Shown: piece by piece, positions 1 to 4,706 of the stretch | Layout: each line of letters starts with the position of its first letter | How positions within the stretch are numbered: position 1 is the first letter of the stretch | From: Verrucomicrobia bacterium UBA1263 | GTDB taxonomy: Bacteria > Verrucomicrobiota > Verrucomicrobiia > Limisphaerales > UBA1412 | NCBI GenBank assembly: GCA_002308515.1 | Contig: DBVN01000094.1 | Span: 927 to 6,038, forward strand | Direction of reading: 5' to 3' | Length of the DNA stretch: 5,112 bases | Position numbers and translations under genes: made by a program | The notes under the pieces: model-generated | What the model was told of the DNA's origin: nothing | The model's database searches: none | The model's input: only the letters and a program-made list of their open reading frames with translations

Positions 1-28
1 AAGCCAGTAAAAAACTTTTTCTATTCAT
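1..28 (-). CDS. 5' end of a divergent gene, probably exported protein (partial, runs off the left edge)
   Basis: Reading the minus strand leftwards, an ATG at 28-26 opens a frame beginning M-N-R-K-S-F-L-L-A, which reaches the window edge without a stop. Two basic residues followed by a hydrophobic run look like the start of a signal peptide or a membrane anchor, but nine residues cannot show function. The gene call rests mainly on what precedes it: a minus-strand promoter with a perfect TATAAT (76-81) predicts transcription starting near 69, giving a leader of about 40 nt, and a weak purine-rich ribosome site (AGAGTGA) lies just upstream of the ATG. It is divergent from the Tat-exported TIM-barrel gene at 237, so the two may share regulation; that is inference. 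The identity is unknown. A chance ATG remains possible. Confidence 0.4.
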
Positions 29-75
29 ATCTATCACTCTATTTTGTTGTTATTTCTAACATCCGAAGCAACAGC

Positions 76-104
76 ATTATAGTCTGGATCCGGCGGATTT
101 GCAA
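76..104 (-). promoter_or_regulatory. Sigma70-type promoter for the divergent left-edge gene
   Basis: On the minus strand TTGCAA (104-99, 4 of 6 to TTGACA) is followed after exactly 17 nt by TATAAT (81-76, 6 of 6). The predicted transcription start is near position 69, upstream of the ATG at 28. This is the best -10 box in the window. A palindrome, ATCCG-G-CGGAT, fills part of the spacer (see 88-98). Confidence 0.5.
88..98. promoter_or_regulatory. Palindrome in a promoter spacer, candidate operator
   Basis: ATCCG, one G, then CGGAT forms a perfect 5+1+5 inverted repeat lying wholly between the -35 and -10 boxes of the minus-strand promoter. A further ATCCG half-site occurs at 61-65, just downstream of the predicted start. 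The position suits a repressor or spacer-binding activator, but the arms are short and chance is a real alternative. Confidence 0.25.
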
Positions 105-142
105 GAAGAGAATGTTTTTTATAAATTTTAGCGCATCAGGAC

Positions 143-171
143 TCGACTTGCGCTCTGGATTTTCCTAAAAT
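143..171 (+). promoter_or_regulatory. Sigma70-type promoter for the Tat-exported TIM-barrel gene
   Basis: TCGACT (143-148, 4 of 6 to TTGACA), a 17-nt spacer, then TAAAAT (166-171, 5 of 6 to TATAAT). The predicted start is near 178, giving a leader of roughly 60 nt before the ATG at 237. The -35 element continues as GACTTGC, exactly as in the rpmB promoter at 2151-2157, which supports both calls. Confidence 0.45.
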
Positions 172-236
172 ACTTTGCGGTAAGCGGGAATGTGTCTCGA
201 AAGTGTGAGAGTTCCGGCTTAGAAGAAAGAAAAGTT

Positions 237-1100
237 ATGAATTCATCAAATAGTTTGAGAGGTTGCTCTCGTCGTGATTTTATTCGTTTGAGCGTGACTG
301 GCGCGGTCGCGGCCGTGTTGGGAACCCGTTTGGCTTTTGTCGCGGAAGCGGCGAAAAAGAAGATCCCCGTGGGATTGCAGCTGTATTCCGTTCGTGAAGC
401 CTGCGCCAAGGACCTTCCCGGGACTCTGAAGATCGTCAAAGAAATCGGATTCAGCGGAGTTGAGTTTGCCGGTTATCATGGCAAAACCGCCAAAGAACTG
501 CGCACACTGCTGGATGACAATGGGTTGAAGTGCTACGGCACCCATACCGCATTGAATACGCTGCAAGGAGATGAACTGAAGAAGACGATCGAGTTCAATC
601 AGATCATTGGCAATAATTTCCTGATTTGTCCTTATATGAATGGTGAGACCATTGATGGATGGAAGAAACTGGCGGATGAATTCAACGCGATGTCCAAGAT
701 CGCCCGCAAAGAAAAGATGTGGGTGGGTTATCATGCTCATGCGCATGATTTCCATCCTATTGATGGACAAGTGCCTTGGGATGTTTTCTTTGGCAATACG
801 GACAAGCGGGTCATCATGCAGCTGGATACCAGCAACTGTCTGGATGCTGGACAGGATCCGCTGACTGTTCTGAAGAAGTATCCGAAACGCGGTCGTACCA
901 TCCATATCAAAGAACATGGCGGCGATGTGAATACGTATCTGGGCTCCGGCGATGTGAAATGGGAAGAGATCTTCAAGTTCTGTGAAAAGCATGGGACCCA
1001 GTACTATATCCTGGAAAATGAACGCGGAGCCAATCCTGAAGTCTCTATCAAGTCCGCTCGCGGCGACTTTGAAGGACTGAAGAAGTTAGGCAAAGTATAA
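237..1100 (+). CDS. Tat-exported xylose isomerase-like TIM-barrel protein (sugar phosphate isomerase/epimerase family)
   Basis: A 287-residue protein of the AP endonuclease 2/xylose isomerase-like TIM-barrel superfamily, whose members isomerise, epimerise or dehydrate sugars and cyclitols using a divalent metal. The N-terminus is a twin-arginine signal: S11-R12-R13-D14-F15, a hydrophobic stretch at about 18-36, and a likely cleavage after A-E-A at 36-38. The mature domain begins at once with the family-typical VGLQLYSVR (45-53). Likely metal or substrate residues follow strand by strand: E76 (GVEFAG), H103 (GTHT), H166/H168/H170 (YHAHAHDF), D197 (QLDTSN), H223 (HIKEH) and E260 (ILENE), so the barrel looks intact. 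Tat export fits a cofactor-loaded periplasmic enzyme; the substrate cannot be read from the sequence. ATG 237 is preferred over an in-frame GTG at 192 because it puts the RR motif at residue 12, behind the purine-rich AGAAGAAAGAAAAG. The gene appears monocistronic, with its own promoter and a terminator 16 nt after the stop. Confidence 0.88.
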   Translation: MNSSNSLRGCSRRDFIRLSVTGAVAAVLGTRLAFVAEAAKKKIPVGLQLYSVREACAKDLPGTLKIVKEIGFSGVEFAGYHGKTAKELRTLLDDNGLKCYGTHTALNTLQGDELKKTIEFNQIIGNNFLICPYMNGETIDGWKKLADEFNAMSKIARKEKMWVGYHAHAHDFHPIDGQVPWDVFFGNTDKRVIMQLDTSNCLDAGQDPLTVLKKYPKRGRTIHIKEHGGDVNTYLGSGDVKWEEIFKFCEKHGTQYYILENERGANPEVSIKSARGDFEGLKKLGKV

Positions 1101-1116
1101 ATTTTATGATGCACGG

Positions 1117-1147
1117 AGCGGAGAGTGAGAAGCTCTCCGCTTTTTTT
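1117..1147 (+). terminator. Intrinsic terminator of the TIM-barrel gene
   Basis: AGCGGAGAG (1117-1125) pairs perfectly with CTCTCCGCT (1133-1141) across a 7-nt loop and runs directly into seven T residues (1141-1147). It lies 16 nt past the TAA at 1098-1100 and separates this gene from metF. Confidence 0.92.
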
Positions 1148-1170
1148 ATCGTGATAAAGAAAGCGCAAAA

Positions 1171-1220
1171 TTGACAAAATCCCCAAAAAAATGCATCCTG
1201 AACCAAGACGCGTCTATAAA
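1171..1220 (+). promoter_or_regulatory. Probable metF promoter region, boxes unclear
   Basis: This 50-base stretch lies in the only gap between the upstream terminator and metF. It holds a perfect TTGACA (1171-1176), but nothing better than CATCCT (3 of 6) at 17-nt spacing. A good TATAAA (1215-1220) has no matching -35 in front of it. A perfect 10-bp palindrome, AGACGCGTCT (1206-1215), abuts the TATAAA. I expect the metF promoter here but cannot choose the boxes. There is no room or visible fold for a known SAM- or folate-type riboswitch in the 112 nt before metF. Confidence 0.35.
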
Positions 1221-1259
1221 CGCCGCTCGGTGAAAATTTCTTTAAGAGAAATATAGAGG

Positions 1260-2138
1260 ATGAAACTATCAGAAATTTATAAATCATCTGTTCCGGTGCT
1301 TTCCTTTGAGGTATTTCCGCCCAAGCCTGATATCCCGCTGGAAAAAGTGATGAATATTATTGGAGATTTTAAACAGTATTCTCCTGATTTTATTAGTGTA
1401 ACTTATGGAGCCGGAGGGAGTTCTCGCGGCAGAACAGTAGAGATCGCCACCCGGATCCGCAAAGAATACGGTCTGGAGTCTGTGGCTCATTTGACCTGTG
1501 TGGGGCAAACCCATGAGGAAGTGGATCACATCCTGGAAGATCTTCGCCAGAACGGAGTTTACAATATCATGGCATTGAGAGGGGATCCTCCGCGCAATAA
1601 TCCCAATTTCGATTTCTCCCGCGGGGAATTCAAATATGCCTCGGAATTGATCACTTACATACGGAAACGCGGTAATTTTGGGATAGCCGCCGCGGCCTAT
1701 ACGGAAGGCCATCAGGATTGTAAATATATCGACAAGGATTGGGAAAATCTGAAAAGAAAAGTGGATTGCGGGGTAGATCTTCTGATCACACAACTTTTTT
1801 ACGATAACCGGCTTTTCTGGCATTTCAGGGATACGATCCGCAAGATGGGCGTGACCGTTCCGATCGTTCCGGGAATCATGCCGATGTTCAATGGGAGGCA
1901 GATCCGGCGCATTTTGAGTATGTGCGGAGCTTCCATGCCGTCAGAAATTTTGATTATGCTTGACAAGTACGGTGATTCAGACGAAGATATGTACCGCGCT
2001 GGCGTTGAGTACGCCATCAAACAAATTCAAGAGTTAGTAAGCGAGGGTGTGGATGGTATCCACCTTGAGCTAATGAACAGACCGGATCTGGCGCGGGATG
2101 TGCTGGGTGGTTTGAAGCGATTGAAAGGCGAGTCTTGA
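1260..2138 (+). CDS. metF: 5,10-methylenetetrahydrofolate reductase
   Basis: A cytoplasmic FAD enzyme that reduces 5,10-methylene-tetrahydrofolate to 5-methyl-tetrahydrofolate, the methyl donor for methionine synthesis. At 292 residues it matches the usual single-domain bacterial length (E. coli about 296). Family motifs are in order: SFEVFPPK (15-22) with catalytic E17; TYGAGGSS (48-55); AHLTCVG (76-82); MALRGDPP (104-111) with the flavin-contacting D109; AAAAYTEGHQD (143-153); and TQLFYD (177-182) with folate-contacting Q178. These correspond to Glu28, Asp120 and Gln183 of the E. coli enzyme. PGIMPMFN then leads to the C-terminal GVDGIHLELMNRPD. There is no regulatory C-terminal extension of the eukaryotic type. 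The ATG follows AAGAGA (1244-1249) at a workable distance, and AGAGG directly abuts it. The gene ends in three consecutive in-frame TGA codons (2136-2144). No terminator is visible before the rpmB promoter, so read-through into rpmB is likely. No methionine synthase gene is in the window. Confidence 0.96.
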   Translation: MKLSEIYKSSVPVLSFEVFPPKPDIPLEKVMNIIGDFKQYSPDFISVTYGAGGSSRGRTVEIATRIRKEYGLESVAHLTCVGQTHEEVDHILEDLRQNGVYNIMALRGDPPRNNPNFDFSRGEFKYASELITYIRKRGNFGIAAAAYTEGHQDCKYIDKDWENLKRKVDCGVDLLITQLFYDNRLFWHFRDTIRKMGVTVPIVPGIMPMFNGRQIRRILSMCGASMPSEILIMLDKYGDSDEDMYRAGVEYAIKQIQELVSEGVDGIHLELMNRPDLARDVLGGLKRLKGES

Positions 2139-2148
2139 TGATGAAGTC

Positions 2149-2176
2149 TTGACTTGCCGGTGTTTTATTTTACAAT
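2149..2176 (+). promoter_or_regulatory. Sigma70-type promoter of rpmB
   Basis: TTGACT (2149-2154, 5 of 6), a 16-nt spacer, then TACAAT (2171-2176, 5 of 6). The predicted start is near 2182-2184, only about 50 nt before the rpmB ATG. The -35 box begins 11 nt after the metF stop. The downstream GACTTGC matches the promoter at 143-171. A strong separate promoter is expected for a ribosomal protein. Confidence 0.65.
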
Positions 2177-2182
2177 GACTGC

Positions 2183-2203
2183 CCTCTATTGCAGAGATAG
2201 AGG
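2183..2203 (+). promoter_or_regulatory. Hairpin at the predicted 5' end of the rpmB mRNA
   Basis: CCTCTAT (2183-2189) pairs perfectly with ATAGAGG (2197-2203) around the loop TGCAGAG. The left arm begins at about the predicted transcription start, so the message would open with a hairpin. No T-run follows, so it is not a terminator. Its CCUCU arm could alternatively pair with the GA-rich ribosome-binding tract just downstream. A 5'-end stabiliser or an L28-responsive control element are both possible; this is inferred from pairing alone. Confidence 0.4.
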
Positions 2204-2205
2204 TT

Positions 2206-2232
2206 GAGAAGAGAAGAAGAGAGAAGAGAGAG
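2206..2232 (+). promoter_or_regulatory. 27-nt all-purine ribosome-binding tract of rpmB
   Basis: From 2206 to 2232 every base is A or G, mostly GA and GAA steps, ending one base before the ATG at 2234. It offers several overlapping partial matches (AGAGAG, GAGAAG, AGAAG) to the anti-Shine-Dalgarno sequence but no GGAGG core. It would also be an unstructured A/G-rich site of the kind ribosomal protein S1 or initiating ribosomes favour. It settles the start at ATG 2234. Confidence 0.6.
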
Positions 2233-2233
2233 T

Positions 2234-2491
2234 ATGGCTCGTATTTGTGAATTAACTGGTAAGCGTCCCATTAAGGGTAGTATTATTTGGCGCAGTGGTA
2301 AAGCGAAGAAGAAGGGTGGTATTGGTCAGCACGTGACGGCTATTACCAAACGCCGCTTTATGCCGAATCTCCAACGTGTACGCGCCGTGGTGGATGGACA
2401 AATCCGTTATGTTTTGGTTTCCGCTAAAGCGATCAAAAAGGGATTGGTTGTCAAACCGCCGAAGCGCAATTGGAAACCTGCTGAAGAATAG
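2234..2491 (+). CDS. rpmB: 50S ribosomal protein L28 (bL28)
   Basis: An 85-residue, strongly basic protein of the large ribosomal subunit, slightly longer than E. coli L28 (78). It begins MARICELTGKRP, the family's opening motif, followed by a basic Gly/Lys-rich insert (about 20-32) and the core TKRRFMPNLQRVRAVVDG, which corresponds to TKRRFLPNLQ in E. coli. The C-terminal half, RYVLVSAKAIKKG, occupies the place of the second zinc-ribbon knuckle. Only C5 remains, so this is the zinc-independent (C-minus) form. Codon choice favours CGT/CGC and GGT with no AGA or CGG arginines, as expected for a highly expressed gene and unlike metF. An in-frame TTG at 2204 is rejected as the start because the 10 residues it adds lie in the purine tract and precede the conserved MARIC. 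It has its own promoter and terminator, and no L33 gene follows. Confidence 0.95.
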   Translation: MARICELTGKRPIKGSIIWRSGKAKKKGGIGQHVTAITKRRFMPNLQRVRAVVDGQIRYVLVSAKAIKKGLVVKPPKRNWKPAEE

Positions 2492-2512
2492 TCTTTAGAC
2501 ATTATTTTGAAG

Positions 2513-2536
2513 AACCCGGTTCAGCCGGGTTTTTTT
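2513..2536 (+). terminator. Intrinsic terminator of rpmB
   Basis: AACCCGG (2513-2519) pairs with CCGGGTT (2525-2531) around the loop TTCAG, followed by a T-run to 2536. It lies 22 nt after the rpmB stop and isolates rpmB from the antiporter gene. Confidence 0.93.
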
Positions 2537-2561
2537 GTATACCCGATTTGGAAAAAATAAG

Positions 2562-2620
2562 AGATATATCTGATTTATAACCGTTTGATTCTTGTTTTTT
2601 TGTGAAAAGAAGGATTTAAT
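2562..2620 (+). promoter_or_regulatory. Probable antiporter promoter region, boxes uncertain
   Basis: Because a terminator precedes it, the antiporter gene needs a promoter in this AT-rich gap. Two options are visible. TTGTTT (2592-2597, 3 of 6), a 17-nt spacer and TTTAAT (2615-2620, 5 of 6) would give a leader of only about 11 nt. TATAAC (2576-2581, 5 of 6) has no recognisable -35. A perfect palindrome, AGATATATCT (2562-2571), lies just upstream of the latter and could be an operator, though AT-rich palindromes arise easily by chance. Confidence 0.28.
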
Positions 2621-2637
2621 CATAACCTGTTGAGAGT

Positions 2638-4701
2638 ATGGAAGCTCAAGCATTATTTGTCCGAGATTTCGCCATAGTTATGCTGGTTGCCAGTGTGGCA
2701 CTGCTGATTTTTCATCGTTTCAAACAGCCTAACATTTTAGGATATATCGTCACCGGTTTTCTGCTGGGACCTCATACACCTTCCCTTTTTGGATTGGGTT
2801 TGAAGAATGAGGAAAACCTGGAGATGATGTCAGACATGGCGATCGTGCTGCTGATGTTTTCTTTGGGACTGGAGTTCAGTATCCGCAAGTTGAAACAGGT
2901 GGGTATGCCGGCGACGATCGCGGCAGGGACAGAAGTCGTGATCATGTTTACTACAGGATGTGTGATTGGCAAGATTTTCGGCTGGAAAATGATGGACTGT
3001 CTCTTTTTGGGGGCGATCTTGTCCTCATCTTCAACGATGGTTATATCCAAGACGATGGCGGAATTAAATCTTTTAAGAGAAAGGTTTGCGGGTATCATCA
3101 TCGGGATCACCGTTGTGGAGGATATCGTTTGTATTTCCATGATGGCTATTCTGGCCAGTATAGCCATGACAGGAACCATTCAAGTGACCAACATAACCGG
3201 GACATTTGGCAAATTGGGGTTGTTCTTTGTTTTAGTACTCATATTTGGTCTGCTGTTAGTACCCCGGCTGATGAATTATGTGGAACGTTCTCAAAAGAAA
3301 GAGCTGATTTTGGTTACATCATTGGGGCTTTGCTTTGGAATGGCATTGTTAGCGGAGACTTTGGGATACAGCACGGCTTTGGGAGCTTTTATTATTGGCG
3401 CTTTGATCGCGGAAACGCGCTCCATTCATGATGTGGAAAAAGTCGTTCAGCCTATCAAAGATATGTTTTCCGCCATATTTTTTGTGATAGTAGGAACAAT
3501 GATCGATCCTAAGGCGGTAGTCCAGTATTGGCCTCAAATTTTGATTCTTTGTACGGCTGTTGTGATTGCCAAAACAGGGGCTTGTGCTTTAGGTGCTTTG
3601 GCTACGGGAAATCCATTCCCGACCTCCATGAAGGTGGGGCTGGGTATGTGTAATGTGGGTGAGGTGAGCTTCATCATTCTGGCGTTGGGTATGAGTTTAA
3701 ATGCTATAGACGAACAACTTTATCCCATAGGAGTATCGGTTGCCATCGCGACAATGCTGGGAACGCCATTTATCTTTTCCAATTCAGACAGGATCATCCG
3801 GGTCTGCAACAAATTGATCCCCAAGGTGCTGATGCAGACGCTCGGGATTTATATCAACTGGTACCAGCATACGGGGATTGAAAATAAAGGAGATCCGCTG
3901 GCAGATTATGCTAAGAGGCTTTGTATCAAAAACGTATTGAACCTTGTAAGTATCACTGGGATCATGATCCTGACCGTTGTTCTTTTCAAAGTGATAGATG
4001 GATATATCCCTCAAGTCACATTATTTGCCGGGATGAACCTTTTGGACTTAGTGAATGATAGCTTTTATTTGGTTGGGGTGATTCTCTGCGCGCCGTTTAT
4101 CCTGATCACCCATGAAAATCATTGTGCACTGGCTCACTTGATCGTACAGAAAGCATTGCCTGCTAATTTAGCCGTTTTTCAGAAACGGTTTGAGCGGATC
4201 ATATATTGCGCGGCTGCTGGTGCATTGGGGGTTTATTGGATGCTTTTGATCAGCATATTGATTTTTCATACATATTGGATCTATGCTTATGCATTGTCAG
4301 TGATCGCTGTGTTGATCGCTTATCCTTTCAGAAGATATTTTGAGAGTATTTACCAAAAAGCGGAAATTGAGATCGAGATGATTCTGAGAGGCCAGAATAA
4401 GAAGACTCCCGATGTTGAGAAACATTCACATAATGCGAACGTTTTAGCGAATGATACACGGTTGTTTGAATTGAAAGAGGGTATGGTTGGAGTCGGTAAG
4501 CGCCTGAATGAGCTGGATCTCCATAAGAAAAGCGGCGCGACCGTTATTTCTATTGAGAGAAATTCATCTATGATCGTAAGCCCTGGTGGTGATGAGGAAT
4601 TGAAAGCTGGGGATCATATTGTATTATTGGGAAATACCGAACAGCTGGATAAGGCAGGGATGCTGATTGTTGGAGAATCTTCAGAACTCTTTGAGATTTA
4701 G
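2638..4701 (+). CDS. CPA2-family cation:proton antiporter (KefB/NapA-like) with C-terminal RCK_C (TrkA-C) domain
   Basis: A 687-residue inner-membrane exchanger of monovalent cations for protons. Residues about 8-385 are the transporter core with roughly a dozen hydrophobic segments, starting with the family opening NILGYIVTGFLLGPH (about 32-46). Key features are GAILSSSSTMVISK (129-133 is SSSST), the ion-binding pair E161-D162 in TVVEDIVCI, K312 in the membrane segment VVIAKTGA (where NapA/NhaA-type proteins place a functional lysine), and GEVSF with E342. CPA2 proteins usually carry D-D, N-D or Q-D at the pair, so E-D leaves cation choice and charge balance open. Four further hydrophobic segments follow at about 433-453, 474-491, 520-541 and 543-562. 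A polar linker then leads to an RCK_C domain (about 606-680: MVGVGKRLNELDL ... GDHIVLLG), which in this family senses ligands or Ca2+/nucleotides. The nucleotide-binding RCK_N Rossmann domain of KefB/KefC is absent. The start has a weak GAGAG site directly before ATG. The stop lies 5 nt before the next gene. Confidence 0.9.
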   Translation: MEAQALFVRDFAIVMLVASVALLIFHRFKQPNILGYIVTGFLLGPHTPSLFGLGLKNEENLEMMSDMAIVLLMFSLGLEFSIRKLKQVGMPATIAAGTEVVIMFTTGCVIGKIFGWKMMDCLFLGAILSSSSTMVISKTMAELNLLRERFAGIIIGITVVEDIVCISMMAILASIAMTGTIQVTNITGTFGKLGLFFVLVLIFGLLLVPRLMNYVERSQKKELILVTSLGLCFGMALLAETLGYSTALGAFIIGALIAETRSIHDVEKVVQPIKDMFSAIFFVIVGTMIDPKAVVQYWPQILILCTAVVIAKTGACALGALATGNPFPTSMKVGLGMCNVGEVSFIILALGMSLNAIDEQLYPIGVSVAIATMLGTPFIFSNSDRIIRVCNKLIPKVLMQTLGIYINWYQHTGIENKGDPLADYAKRLCIKNVLNLVSITGIMILTVVLFKVIDGYIPQVTLFAGMNLLDLVNDSFYLVGVILCAPFILITHENHCALAHLIVQKALPANLAVFQKRFERIIYCAAAGALGVYWMLLISILIFHTYWIYAYALSVIAVLIAYPFRRYFESIYQKAEIEIEMILRGQNKKTPDVEKHSHNANVLANDTRLFELKEGMVGVGKRLNELDLHKKSGATVISIERNSSMIVSPGGDEELKAGDHIVLLGNTEQLDKAGMLIVGESSELFEI

Positions 4702-4706
4702 GATCT

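Noticed and set aside
39..62. Seven-codon minus-strand mini-ORF (MLEITTK) in the leader of the divergent gene, a possible leader peptide
   Set aside because: Its ATG would be only a few bases from the predicted transcription start with no room for a ribosome site, and no attenuator-like hairpins follow.
1..168. Plus-strand frame open from the window start to a TAA at 166-168 (about 55 codons), a possible tail of an upstream gene
   Set aside because: The translation is a low-complexity F/S/I/R mix with no recognisable motif, and the same bases hold a good minus-strand promoter and a start codon. An open frame of this size is plausible by chance.
192..236. Upstream GTG start for the TIM-barrel gene, adding 15 residues
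   Set aside because: No ribosome site precedes it, and the Tat RR motif is better placed from ATG 237, which follows a purine-rich stretch.
246..992. Long antisense open frame (248 codons) across the TIM-barrel gene
   Set aside because: The frame is a mirror of sense-strand codon bias. It has no recognisable domain, and the sense product is a clear family member.
1148..1259. Riboswitch upstream of metF
   Set aside because: The gap is short and shows no multi-stem architecture or expression-platform terminator before metF.
2204..2233. TTG start for rpmB, giving 95 residues
   Set aside because: The added residues are the translation of the GA-rich ribosome-binding tract; the conserved L28 start is MARIC at 2234.
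2772..3431. Overlapping open frames inside the antiporter gene on both strands
   Set aside because: The antiporter frame is continuous and has family motifs throughout; the others have no motif or plausible initiation site.
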